Positions 15,618-23,742 of a stretch of DNA of 64,000 bases are shown here, one piece after another (the stretch's first letter is position 1; each line of letters opens with the position of its first letter). The notes below the pieces were generated by a model. The model was given only the letters and a program-made list of their open reading frames with translations. It searched no databases and was not told where the DNA came from. The stretch comes from Roseinatronobacter sp052379845. GTDB lineage: Bacteria > Pseudomonadota > Alphaproteobacteria > Rhodobacterales > Rhodobacteraceae. The stretch lies in assembly GCA_052379845.1 (NCBI GenBank), contig JBQTCF010000020.1, one strand, 5' to 3'. The translations under genes were made by a program, and so were the position numbers.

Positions 15618-16663
15618 AGCCCCTGTCACACCCTCCCGTGGCAGGGCCAGCCGTGGCCGCTTCCTCCTCCCAGCGGTCACGGCACATCATCAACATAAGT
15701 GGCGGCAAAGACAGCGCAGCAGTCGCGCTGATTGCCGCAGATCGCGGACAGGCCTTCGATCTATGGATGGCGGACACCGGCAACGAAAATCAGATAACTT
15801 GGGATTACGCGCACTATCTGGCCGATTTTCTAGGCAAGGAACTGAACATTGCGCGCGCTGATTTTTCCGAGCAGATTGCCAAAAAACGCAAATATGTTGC
15901 TGAAAAGTGGCCCGAAGATGGTGTCCCAGAAACCATTGTTGCGCGCGCATTGGATATCTTGCAGCCGACCGGAAACCCCTTTCTTGACTTGTGCATCTGG
16001 AAGGGGCGCTTCCCCAGTCGCCGCGCACAGTTTTGCACCGAGTTCCTTAAAGCGCGCGCCATGGCTGATGCCGTGGTTGATCCAGCGCTTGAGTGCGGGA
16101 GAGTGGTGCAGTGGCTCGGCGTGCGGCGCGATGAGAGCCTAAACCGCCGCACCGCGCCCATGTTTCAGCGCGTGCGCCGGTCGGATAAGCCGCATGACAT
16201 CCTGTTGTTTCGACCAATCATCCACTGGACCGCCGAAAATGTTTTCGCATGGGCGGCACATAGGGGATTGAGGCCAAATCCGCTATACCTTCAAGGTTTT
16301 GGTCGGGTCGGCTGTTTCCCGTGCATCAATGCGAACAAGGCCGAACTGGCGCTAATCGGGCGCATGTATTCTGAAGTCATCGAGAAGCTGGCGCAATGGG
16401 AATGGATTGTGAAGCAGGCCTCAAAGAGGGGTGCGGCCACGTTCTTCGCCTCCGATCTGACCCCAGAGGGCGCAACTATGGGGAGAAGGATCAAGAAACT
16501 GCCCACAGATGAGCGCCCCGCCGCGATTGCCGCCGCGAATTGGCCGAATGCTCATAGGGTTTTCGATTGGGCAAAGACCACGAGGGGCGGGCGTCAGTAT
16601 GACCTGCTCTCAAGCGCAGAGGATGAATTTTCGTGCTCATCGCAATATGGGCTGTGCGAATGA
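15614..16663 (+). CDS. PAPS reductase-family (PP-loop) protein
   Basis: A 349-aa protein from ATG 15614 (ATGA overlap). The PP-loop ATP pyrophosphatase motif SGGKDSAAVAL is at residues 29-39. Later motifs include FDLWMADTGNENQITWDYAH, FPSRRAQFCTEFLKARAM, RRDESLNRRTAPM and a CFPC motif in RVGCFPCINANKAEL. The family activates substrates with ATP, mostly for sulphur chemistry (PAPS reductase, DndC, tRNA thiolation). In phages the role is unclear; beside two DNA methyltransferases a DNA-modification role is attractive but unproven. The CFPC pair could bind a cluster or metal. Confidence 0.82.
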   Translation: MKPLSHPPVAGPAVAASSSQRSRHIINISGGKDSAAVALIAADRGQAFDLWMADTGNENQITWDYAHYLADFLGKELNIARADFSEQIAKKRKYVAEKWPEDGVPETIVARALDILQPTGNPFLDLCIWKGRFPSRRAQFCTEFLKARAMADAVVDPALECGRVVQWLGVRRDESLNRRTAPMFQRVRRSDKPHDILLFRPIIHWTAENVFAWAAHRGLRPNPLYLQGFGRVGCFPCINANKAELALIGRMYSEVIEKLAQWEWIVKQASKRGAATFFASDLTPEGATMGRRIKKLPTDERPAAIAAANWPNAHRVFDWAKTTRGGRQYDLLSSAEDEFSCSSQYGLCE

Positions 16664-16775
16664 TGGCCCGCGTCATAACCCCACACCAGACCCCGCGCGC
16701 GGCGGGTTATCCGCGCAACTGCCCTGTTGGAAACTGGCGGGCTGTCATGGCCCGCCCCTTTTCGAGGGTAACACC

Positions 16776-17306
16776 ATGAAGACAAGGCCATACCCAAGCA
16801 TAAATGAATTGCTTGAAAGGTTTGAAATCGCCCCAGATGGCACCACCCTGCTATGGCGAAAACCAAAGACATCGCGGTTCAAAGGCGTGCCTGTCGGGTT
16901 GACGATTACACAAAAAGGCTATGCGAGAATCATGTGGGGGCGCAGGCCTCTGTTTTTACATCGCGTCCTTTGGAAAATGAGGGCTGGCGAAGATGCGTCA
17001 GGATTCATTGACCATATCAATGGTGACAAGATGGACAATCGCCAATGCAATCTTCGCATCAACGAGGGAAGCGGAAACTGGCGAAACACCAAGCCGCGAG
17101 GTGGGGCCAGCAAATTCAAAGGTGTGTATGTCGCGAAGTGCAAATCTAAATGGGGGTCTCGAATAAAGGTCAACAAAAAGACAATCCATCTCGGAACATA
17201 CGAAAACGAAGTGGACGCGGCAAAGGCTTACGATATCGCCGCAAAGAAATATCATGGCGCGTTTTGCTCGACCAATGAAGCCCTTGGACTTTATTGGTCA
17301 TGCTGA
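16776..17306 (+). CDS. HNH-AP2 homing endonuclease-like protein
   Basis: A 176-aa protein from ATG 16776, with GAGGG upstream. HNH core: FLHRVLWKMRAGEDASGFID, then HINGDKMDNRQCNLRINEGS. AP2 domain: ASKFKGVYVAKCKSKWGSRI and LGTYENEVDAAKAYDIAAKK. It follows a 110-bp gap after the PAPS-family gene, unlike the overlapping genes around it, and is AT-richer, both fitting recent insertion. Likely a free-standing homing endonuclease. Confidence 0.87.
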   Translation: MKTRPYPSINELLERFEIAPDGTTLLWRKPKTSRFKGVPVGLTITQKGYARIMWGRRPLFLHRVLWKMRAGEDASGFIDHINGDKMDNRQCNLRINEGSGNWRNTKPRGGASKFKGVYVAKCKSKWGSRIKVNKKTIHLGTYENEVDAAKAYDIAAKKYHGAFCSTNEALGLYWSC

Positions 17307-17400
17307 GCGCGGCACATATGCTCCGCCTCGCATTTTGGAAGGTCTGCGCTCCTACGCAGTTCCGGCCCGCGCTCTACCCCCACATCAAAAGGATTTTGAC

Positions 17401-17652
17401 ATGAAGCGTCTTGGCATTTCATCGGCAGTTTTGCCTTTACTCGCATCCGTATTTGGATCGCTCGGGGTGGCCGAGGTCGCGCCGCGCGAGGCATTGCGCC
17501 TTACATCGCCCCCATCGCCCCCATCGCCCCCCAGAACGCGGACTAACAGAACCCCAACCCCCGCCAACATTCGCGCCGCTGATCTGGTCAGGCGGCGCAG
17601 GAAGGCGCACGCAAACCGCCTTGCAGGGCTGCCCTACGAAAAGGGGCTTTGA
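17401..17652 (+). CDS. small Pro-rich hypothetical protein
   Basis: An 83-aa ORF from ATG 17401 (AAAGGA eight bases upstream), with a hydrophobic N-terminus (MKRLGISSAVLPLLASVFGS) that may be a signal or anchor. A PPSPPSPP stretch coded by a short CCATCGCCC repeat follows, and then a basic end (RRRRKAHANRL). No family recognised; possibly a membrane-tethered accessory protein or a chance ORF. Confidence 0.45.
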   Translation: MKRLGISSAVLPLLASVFGSLGVAEVAPREALRLTSPPSPPSPPRTRTNRTPTPANIRAADLVRRRRKAHANRLAGLPYEKGL

Positions 17653-17717
17653 CGCCTCAATACAGCGCGCAAAGCGCTTTTTCGATCCGGTCCCCGCGAA
17701 TAAAAAAGGCACACATT

Positions 17718-19442
17718 ATGCAGGACATGTTGTTCAGCTTTCCCGCGCAACCCCGCCGGATTGATCCCCGCCCCATGATAGTCGACAGCTTCGCCGGTGG
17801 CGGTGGCGCGTCGACAGGCATAGAACTGGCGCTGCATCGCAGCCCCGATGTAGCGATTAACCACGACCCCGCTGCCCTGTCCATGCATGCAGCGAACCAC
17901 CCGACCACATTGCACCTGGCGAATTCGGTCTATTCGATCGACCCCGAAGAAGTTTGCCGTGGGCGCAAGGTCGGGCTGGCGTGGTTCAGCCCTGACTGCA
18001 AGCACCACAGCAAAGCCAAGGGCGGCAAGCCGGTCGAGAAGAACATCAGGGATCTTGCTTGGGTGGTTGTTCACTGGGCCGAACGTGTCGCGCCCGATGT
18101 CATCATGCTCGAAAACGTCGAGGAATTTCAGGACTGGGGGCCGCTGACCGCTGATCACAAGCCCGATCCGGCCCACAAGGGTGACACGTTCCGTGAATGG
18201 GTAAAGCGCTTGCGCCGCCTTGGCTATAAGGTCGAATGGCGCATCCTGCGCGCCTGCGACTATGGTGCACCAACCATCCGCAAGCGGCTGTTCATCATCG
18301 CCCGCCGCGATGGCCTGCCAATCATCTGGCCAACGCCCACACATGCAGCACCTGATAGCGCCGAAGTGGATGCCGGCACACGGCTGCCATGGCGCACGGC
18401 TGCGGAAATCATCGACTGGTCACTACCCTGCCCGTCCATCTTTGACAGCAGCGCGGAAATCATGGCCAAGCACGGCCTGCGCGCTGTCCGACCCTTGAAG
18501 GGCGCAACCCTGCGCCGCATCGCGCGCGGCGTCATGCGCTATGTGATCGAGGCGAAACAGCCTTTCATTGTCGGCTGTGGTGGCAGGATGGGGCAAAGCC
18601 CCGAACGCCCCACGACAAAGCCCTTACAGACCCTGACAACAAAGGCTGATAGCTGTTTGGTTGTGCCCACGCTGGTCAGCTACTATGGCGACGGTGAAGG
18701 CGGCCTACAGCGCGCTCAGACGCTTGACGCGCCAATTACCACGGTGACCACTGCCAACCGGCACGCTCTCATTGCGCCCCACCTGATGACCATGCGCAAC
18801 GCAGGCAAGCCCTTCACGGCGGCGGATGAGCCGACCCATACCATCACCGCAGGCGGCGCGCATATGATGGCTGTCAGCGCCTTTCTGGCCCAGCACAATG
18901 CAGGTCCGCGCATGGGGTCCAATGCAGGACGCTCCGCCACAGCGCCGGTCAGCACTTTGACGACACGCGGGACACAGCAGCAGGTTGTGGCCGCATCCCT
19001 TCTAAGCATGCACGGCAAGACGCGGCGTGATGTGGGCATTGATACACCCCACCCGACACTATGCGCTGGCGGCCAGCACAGCGCCCTGATTGCGACATTC
19101 TTACAGAAATACTACGGCCAAGGCATCGGGCAGGACGTGTCCGACCCACTGCACACGCTGGCAACACGCGACACCTTTGGTCTGGTCACGGTCGAAATCA
19201 ACGGCCAGACATATGCCATCACAGATATTGGCATGCGCATGCTGACCCCGCGCGAACAATTCCGCGCACAGGGCTTTGACGACAGCTACATCATCGATCG
19301 CGGCCATGACGACCGCGTGATGACCAAGACAGAACAGACCCGCATGTGCGGGAATTCAGTCTGCCCGCCACTGGCGCAGGCCCTTGTCGCCGCGAACTGC
19401 GCGCATCTGGCAGTTGAACCGGTGATGGATGCCAGCGCATGA
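17718..19442 (+). CDS. DNA cytosine-5 methyltransferase with repeated central region
   Basis: A 574-aa protein from ATG 17718. Motif I is VDSFAGGGGAST (residues 22-33), the catalytic loop reads WFSPDCKHHSKAKGG (Cys94; PDC instead of the usual PC), motif VI is MLENVEEF (about 130-137), and motif X is GNSVCPPLAQAL near the end. Between motif VIII and motif IX/X, residues about 295-500, are six imperfect repeats of 33-38 aa, each opening with P-x-x-T-[LIV]-T/C/A. It probably methylates phage DNA to evade restriction. Overlaps the next methyltransferase by ATGA. Confidence 0.9.
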   Translation: MQDMLFSFPAQPRRIDPRPMIVDSFAGGGGASTGIELALHRSPDVAINHDPAALSMHAANHPTTLHLANSVYSIDPEEVCRGRKVGLAWFSPDCKHHSKAKGGKPVEKNIRDLAWVVVHWAERVAPDVIMLENVEEFQDWGPLTADHKPDPAHKGDTFREWVKRLRRLGYKVEWRILRACDYGAPTIRKRLFIIARRDGLPIIWPTPTHAAPDSAEVDAGTRLPWRTAAEIIDWSLPCPSIFDSSAEIMAKHGLRAVRPLKGATLRRIARGVMRYVIEAKQPFIVGCGGRMGQSPERPTTKPLQTLTTKADSCLVVPTLVSYYGDGEGGLQRAQTLDAPITTVTTANRHALIAPHLMTMRNAGKPFTAADEPTHTITAGGAHMMAVSAFLAQHNAGPRMGSNAGRSATAPVSTLTTRGTQQQVVAASLLSMHGKTRRDVGIDTPHPTLCAGGQHSALIATFLQKYYGQGIGQDVSDPLHTLATRDTFGLVTVEINGQTYAITDIGMRMLTPREQFRAQGFDDSYIIDRGHDDRVMTKTEQTRMCGNSVCPPLAQALVAANCAHLAVEPVMDASA

Positions 19443-20146
19443 CGCAATCAGCCAAGTCCCTGTTCCGCGCAATGAAGCCCAAGGCGAAGAACACCGCCCC
19501 CAGCTTCGATATCGACCTGCCCGACCAGCGTAGGCCGGTGGAAGCACGGCGCAAGGATGATTTCTACCGCACCGGCCAGCCCGAAGCGATCCGCGCGCTA
19601 CTGCATGCTGATGGTGACCGCATCCGCGAACTGGCCCCGGTATGGGAACCCGCCTGCGGTGATGGTGCCATGGTGCGCGAGATCCGCGCATTCGGTATTG
19701 CTTGCAGTGCGTCAGACCTGATCGACCGCGGCTGCCCTGATAGCTGGACCGCAGATTACTTCACCTGCTACCGCAGCCGGGGCGGCGCAATCATCACAAA
19801 CCCGCCCTATGATCAGATCAATGCCCGCGATGGCCATGGTCGATGGCTGCGCCATGCTTTGAACATGCCAGACTGGCGCTATATGGCCCTTCTTCTGTCA
19901 TGGGACTGGCCCGCCGCGCGTAAGAACGGCCTTGGCGAGTTGCTTGACGAAAACCCGTTCAGTTATTGCTACCTACTCCGGTTTAAGATCGACTTCACCG
20001 GCCAAGGTTCCCCGCCTCAGCGCAATGCGTGGTTTATTTTCGACCGAGATGACCCGCGTTCATGGAGTGGCGCGCGGGGGCTACCAGAGCCGGGATTCCG
20101 GCTCCTGAATCGCAATGATTACAGGCAAGGGGTGCTGGCGATATGA
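19439..20146 (+). CDS. N6-adenine-type DNA methyltransferase-like protein
   Basis: A 235-aa protein with the SAM-binding motif VWEPACGDGAM and the catalytic motif TNPPYD, the order and type expected for N6-adenine or N4-cytosine methyltransferases. An N-terminal KDDFYRTGQPEAIRALL segment is typical of phage versions. It is translationally coupled to the C5 methyltransferase upstream and to an HNH-AP2 gene downstream. Its C-terminal segment FRLLNRNDYRQGVLAI resembles the end of that HNH-AP2 protein (FRWLDRNDWRQPEFAL). Confidence 0.85.
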   Translation: MTQSAKSLFRAMKPKAKNTAPSFDIDLPDQRRPVEARRKDDFYRTGQPEAIRALLHADGDRIRELAPVWEPACGDGAMVREIRAFGIACSASDLIDRGCPDSWTADYFTCYRSRGGAIITNPPYDQINARDGHGRWLRHALNMPDWRYMALLLSWDWPAARKNGLGELLDENPFSYCYLLRFKIDFTGQGSPPQRNAWFIFDRDDPRSWSGARGLPEPGFRLLNRNDYRQGVLAI

Positions 20147-20667
20147 TCAAAGTTTCATTACCCTGCGGCAGATCATTCATCATCGACGAAAATGACCTTT
20201 CGGTTCTTAAAGGCTTTCGCCCGCACTCCGAGGCGCGGGGTCGCACCCGCTATATTCGCCTGCGACGAAGGGGGCAAAGCAAAGGTGGTATATACCTGCA
20301 CAACCTGATCATCGGTGGCAGGGCGGATCACATAGATGGTGATGGCCTAAACAACAGCCGGTTAAATCTTCGTCCATGCACTCAAGCGCAAAATGGTCTC
20401 AATCGTTCAGCGAAGTTGGGTAAGCGGTTTAAGGGCGTCTATAGATCGCGGTCGGGAAAGTTTTACGCCCAAATCTACATAAACCGCAAAGCACACACCG
20501 TCCACGGATTTGCAACCGAGGAACTCGCCGCCCGTGAGTATGACCGGCTTGCGGCGTCATTGCATGGCGAATGGGCGAGGTTGAACTTTCCCAATGATAC
20601 GCCCGCAACCCCTGATTTTCGCTGGCTGGATCGAAACGACTGGCGGCAGCCGGAGTTTGCATTATGA
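20143..20667 (+). CDS. HNH-AP2 homing endonuclease-like protein with methyltransferase-like tail
   Basis: A 174-aa protein. HNH core: YLHNLIIGGRADHIDGDGLN and NSRLNLRPCTQAQNGLNRSA. AP2 domain: KRFKGVYRSRSGKFYAQIYI and FATEELAAREYDRLAASLHG. The last 16 residues, after the AP2 domain, mirror the C-terminus of the upstream methyltransferase. It starts and ends in ATGA overlaps. This arrangement suggests the HNH gene was inserted at the 3' end of the methyltransferase gene and carries or restores its tail. Confidence 0.87.
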   Translation: MIKVSLPCGRSFIIDENDLSVLKGFRPHSEARGRTRYIRLRRRGQSKGGIYLHNLIIGGRADHIDGDGLNNSRLNLRPCTQAQNGLNRSAKLGKRFKGVYRSRSGKFYAQIYINRKAHTVHGFATEELAAREYDRLAASLHGEWARLNFPNDTPATPDFRWLDRNDWRQPEFAL

Positions 20668-21176
20668 GCAGCAAATTGAGCATCATTCGGGTGGTTTTGC
20701 CATGGCCTGCCAAAGAGGTCTGGCCGAACTTCATCCGATCCAACCACTGGAGCAAGTGGCAGGACAAGGCGAAGGTCCAGAAGGAGTATGCCCACTATGC
20801 CGCCAAGGAAGTCATTGGCAGGCAGGAAGTCCCAAGGGACCGTGAGGGTAAGTGGAAGGTGCATCTGCATATCTTCCCCCCAAATCTGCGCAGGTTCGAT
20901 GAGGATGGCGTAGTAGGTGCGCAGAAAAGCGCGCTGGATGGCATAGCGCTAGCACTGGGCGTCGATGACAGCCTGTTCGCGATATCCCACACGATTCACG
21001 CCCCACACCGCCCCATGGGCGGCGTCATCGTTTCTGTGACCGCGCCCAACGCCTCATACGATGAAATACAGGAGGATCTGGCCCGAATGATGGCACAAGA
21101 GGCCCGCGCCCCGCGCAAGCCCAATGCACCGCCCCTGCCCCGTGATCTTGTCTACAAGCGCAAGAGGGCATTGTAA
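20664..21176 (+). CDS. rusA: RusA-family Holliday junction resolvase
   Basis: A 170-aa protein with the RusA pattern: an N-terminal VLPWPAKEVWPNFIRSNHWS, then DEDGVVGAQKSALDGIALAL and VDDSLFAISHTIHAPHRPMG, supplying the acidic catalytic residues near Asp-Asp. RusA resolves Holliday junctions in phage recombination. The tail (residues 140-170) is basic. Coupled to the replication gene by TAATG. Confidence 0.85.
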   Translation: MSSKLSIIRVVLPWPAKEVWPNFIRSNHWSKWQDKAKVQKEYAHYAAKEVIGRQEVPRDREGKWKVHLHIFPPNLRRFDEDGVVGAQKSALDGIALALGVDDSLFAISHTIHAPHRPMGGVIVSVTAPNASYDEIQEDLARMMAQEARAPRKPNAPPLPRDLVYKRKRAL

Positions 21177-22090
21177 TGGCCACTCAAAAACAACCTTGGG
21201 TCAAGTTCTACACAACCGATTGGCGGTCTGATCCCCGCCTTAAGATGTGCAGCATGGCGGCACGCGGTCTTTGGATCGACATAATTTGCCTTATGCACGA
21301 AGCCAAACCTTACGGTCATCTTCTTGTCAGCGGCCATCGCCCGACTGATACGCAGCTCGCCGTGTTGGTAGGAGCGCCTCCCGACGAGATCACAGCATTG
21401 CTTGGTGAACTCGAATCGGCTGGCGTTTTCTCCCGCACGAGAGAGGGCGTGATCTACTCGCGCAAATTGTCACGCATGGCGAAGAAGGCGGGAAATGCTC
21501 GCAATAATGGCCGTAAGGGGGGCAACCCAAGCCTTTTAAAAGAAAGGGAAAATTTGCCGTTGGATAACCCAAAGGTTAAGGGTGGCGTTAAGCCCCAGAG
21601 TCCAGACGCTAGAGGCTATATAGGAGAAGAAATAGATAAATCTATTCCTCCTCCTAAAGCGCGCAAGCGCGCAAAGGCGGGGGTTGGATTTCTTGAAGAA
21701 TTGGCTTGGGCCGCTGGATACCCAACCGCTGATGATCCGCCCGATAGGTGGCTGGACGATGACGCACAAGCACTGGTCGGGTCTTGGCGAGAAATGGGGC
21801 TGTCTGAAGCCCAGATCATCGCGGCTGTCCGCAAGAGCCGAGAGCATCATCGTGATCCACCCCACAGCCCCAAGGCGCTGTCCAGCTTCATTGAAACCGC
21901 AGCGGGCAAGGCAAAGCGCGAAGTCAGGCCAGCGGCAGACCCTGCCAAGGTCGCTGAATTCTGGGAGGCACAGATCACGGCGGGCAAGAACGTAGTCCAG
22001 TCAGCGATAAGCCCAAGCATCGCCCGCATCATTGTCGATCGCGGCAAGGTCAGCGCTGATAAGCTCAGAGAAATGGGGATCGCATGCTGA
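21176..22090 (+). CDS. phage replication initiator-like protein (DUF1376-like N-terminus)
   Basis: A 304-aa protein. The N-terminal 95 residues (PWVKFYTTDWRSDPRLKMCS, ARGLWIDIICLMHEA, ITALLGELESAGVFSRT) resemble the winged-helix domain of DUF1376/replisome-organiser phage proteins. A Lys/Asn/Gly-rich linker follows, then a helical C-terminal domain (WLDDDAQALVGSWREMGLSE, ALSSFIETAAGKAK). The order matches initiator plus helicase-loader arrangements. No helicase gene follows, so host DnaB is probably recruited; this is inference. Confidence 0.72.
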   Translation: MATQKQPWVKFYTTDWRSDPRLKMCSMAARGLWIDIICLMHEAKPYGHLLVSGHRPTDTQLAVLVGAPPDEITALLGELESAGVFSRTREGVIYSRKLSRMAKKAGNARNNGRKGGNPSLLKERENLPLDNPKVKGGVKPQSPDARGYIGEEIDKSIPPPKARKRAKAGVGFLEELAWAAGYPTADDPPDRWLDDDAQALVGSWREMGLSEAQIIAAVRKSREHHRDPPHSPKALSSFIETAAGKAKREVRPAADPAKVAEFWEAQITAGKNVVQSAISPSIARIIVDRGKVSADKLREMGIAC

Positions 22091-22311
22091 CCGCCACTGT
22101 CACAGCCGATGGCCAGCATATCCACCTGCGCGGCCGGAAATGGGCGGAGACGTTCCACGCCAGCCAGTTGCCTTGCAAGATCGCGTTCTACGAGAGCCTG
22201 CGCGACCGAAGGGCCGGGGAGTTCGCTGAAACCTACGCACCCACCGTCAAGGCGCTGCTGCGCGCCCAGAAAACCTACCAAATCCTCAACAAGCCAAAGG
22301 AAACGACATGA
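22084..22311 (+). CDS. small hypothetical early protein
   Basis: A 75-aa protein overlapping the previous gene (ATGCTGA). Begins MLTATVTADGQHIHLRGRKW and continues SLRDRRAGEFAETYAPTVKA. The strand-then-helix pattern looks like a small folded domain, not recognised. Coupled to the AP2 gene by ATGA. Confidence 0.62.
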   Translation: MLTATVTADGQHIHLRGRKWAETFHASQLPCKIAFYESLRDRRAGEFAETYAPTVKALLRAQKTYQILNKPKETT

Positions 22312-22568
22312 CGATTAAGAAATCATGCCCATGCGGGGCGTTTTCTACCTGCAAGTCCCAAAATCAACACAATTCTCCCAAGAGCAAGAACAACACGTCA
22401 GGCCTTAAGGGCGCATATTTTCGAAAAGACACGGGCAAGTGGTTTTCTGCCATAATGGTAAATAGAAAATCATACAGGCTTGGCCAGTATGAAACGGCTG
22501 AAGAAGCCCATGATGCATATCGGAAAGCCGCGATAAGGCTTCATGGTGAATTTGCGAGGGCAAACTGA
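22308..22568 (+). CDS. AP2-domain protein, likely relic of an HNH-AP2 gene
   Basis: An 86-aa protein. The AP2 domain (SGLKGAYFRKDTGKWFSAIM, LGQYETAEEAHDAYRKAAIR, LHGEFARAN) is intact. The N-terminus retains CKSQNQHNSPKSKNN, which corresponds to the end of the HNH module in the three longer family members, but the H-N-H core is missing. So it has lost its nuclease, either as a decaying remnant or as a domesticated DNA-binding protein. It sits in coupled overlaps with both neighbours. Confidence 0.78.
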   Translation: MTIKKSCPCGAFSTCKSQNQHNSPKSKNNTSGLKGAYFRKDTGKWFSAIMVNRKSYRLGQYETAEEAHDAYRKAAIRLHGEFARAN

Positions 22569-22834
22569 TGTCTCGCATGAGATTAATCGCGAAAGTGCGC
22601 CGCAATCAATGCTACATCGACTGCGCGCGATTGCTTGACGATCTTGGCCTTCCATATGAGCTGCACCGGCCAACGGGAAAAGGGCATCCCTTCCTGCTGG
22701 TCGAGAACCCCAACAACCCCAGCGAGCCGATCAAGCACCATGTCGCCTGCACCCCACGAAAATACAAATCGCGATCTGTCAGCTTGATGATGCTCCGTCG
22801 AAAGCTGACAGAGGGAGGAATTAAGCTGGATTAA
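22568..22834 (+). CDS. hypothetical protein, HicA-like features
   Basis: An 88-aa protein, TGATG coupled. It includes LLDDLGLPYELHRPTGKGHP and KHHVACTPRKYKSRSVSLMM; the GKGHP element recalls the dsRNA-binding-like fold of HicA/YcfA proteins, but similarity is weak and no HicB partner is present. Function unknown. Confidence 0.6.
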   Translation: MSRMRLIAKVRRNQCYIDCARLLDDLGLPYELHRPTGKGHPFLLVENPNNPSEPIKHHVACTPRKYKSRSVSLMMLRRKLTEGGIKLD

Positions 22835-22883
22835 AACCACCCGATCTGCACAATACCCGAGCGACCAAAGGAGAACCCACACC

Positions 22884-23042
22884 ATGATCTATTTGCTACC
22901 CCTCTCAATATTCGCTGTCATCATCGCCTGTATGTGGATCGCGGAGCGAAACAACTGGGGATTCACAAAGCGCCTTGGCTTCACCGCGCTTATCGCCCTG
23001 CCCTATACAGTCATTGTTTTCATGGCCATGGCGACGATGTAG
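22884..23042 (+). CDS. small membrane protein (52 aa)
   Basis: ATG 22884 with AAAGGAG nine bases upstream. The 52-aa product is two hydrophobic helices (MIYLLPLSIFAVIIACMWIA and LGFTALIALPYTVIVFMAMA) joined by a short charged turn (ERNNWGFTKR). It is the last gene before the terminator of the plus-strand early operon. Function unknown; exclusion or inner-membrane remodelling is possible. Confidence 0.65.
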   Translation: MIYLLPLSIFAVIIACMWIAERNNWGFTKRLGFTALIALPYTVIVFMAMATM

Positions 23043-23054
23043 ATGCAGCACAAC

Positions 23055-23128
23055 CACAACATGTAGAGCCTCGCACGCAATGCGGGGCTTTTTTTTTATA
23101 GATCAGCCCATTTAATCTAGATGTTGTG
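23055..23128. repeat. CACAACATGTAG inverted repeat around the early terminator
   Basis: CACAACATGTAG at 23055-23066 and CTAGATGTTGTG at 23117-23128 are inverted copies matching at 11 of 12 positions, with the early terminator between them. The right copy lies 55 bp before the small terminase start. Related motifs lie at 31730-31770, 47065-47114 and 58979-58992. Confidence 0.7.
23067..23097 (+). terminator. rho-independent terminator of the early operon
   Basis: A 9-bp stem (AGCCTCGCA at 23067-23075 with TGCGGGGCT at 23081-23089, one G-T pair), loop CGCAA, and nine T residues. It separates early from late genes. Confidence 0.93.
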
Positions 23129-23182
23129 ATGCGGCACCAAATGCTGCACAATATCCGCCAAACGCACGCAGGACGTGGTGCT

Positions 23183-23740
23183 ATGGCCGGACTGACAGAC
23201 AAACAAGAGAAATTCGTTGACGAATACCTGATCGACCTGAACGCAACTCAGGCCGCAAAGCGTGCTGGATACAGCGAAAAGACCGCTCATCGTATCGGTG
23301 CAGAAAACATGCAGAAACCTGCAATTGTTGCCCGTATCAAAGAACGCCAACTCGACGCCCAGAAGCGAACAGAGGTCACACTTGACCGGATCATCGAGGA
23401 GATGGCGAAAGTCGCCTTCTCGGATCTTCGCAAAGTCCTAAGCCCTGATGGTCATCTTCTGAACCCCCAGAACTGGGATGATGATACCGCCGGCGCAATC
23501 GCATCGCTGGAAGTCGTGGCACAGCCCGCAGGCGTCGATGAGAATGGCGACAAGGTCATTGAGCATGTCCACAAGATCAAAACCTGGGACAAGATGTCAG
23601 CCCTGGAGAAACTGGGCAAGCATCTGGGACTCGGTGACAGGGCCGCACAGCAACGAACCGATACGCTTGCTGAAGCTATCAAGGAAATCAATGCGCGCGG
23701 CAGCGCTGCGCCAATCGCAACAGACATGGATGAGGAATAG
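23183..23740 (+). CDS. terminase small subunit
   Basis: A 185-aa protein from ATG 23183. The N-terminus LTDKQEKFVDEYLIDLNATQ and AAKRAGYSEKTAHRIGAENM is the characteristic DNA-binding region of TerS (Terminase_2 type). The middle carries an oligomerisation helix (RTEVTLDRIIEEMAKVAFSD) and the C-terminus a Glu-rich tail that may contact TerL. It selects phage DNA for packaging. First gene of the late region; the large subunit is unusually separated from it by four genes. Confidence 0.92.
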   Translation: MAGLTDKQEKFVDEYLIDLNATQAAKRAGYSEKTAHRIGAENMQKPAIVARIKERQLDAQKRTEVTLDRIIEEMAKVAFSDLRKVLSPDGHLLNPQNWDDDTAGAIASLEVVAQPAGVDENGDKVIEHVHKIKTWDKMSALEKLGKHLGLGDRAAQQRTDTLAEAIKEINARGSAAPIATDMDEE

Positions 23741-23742
23741 CT

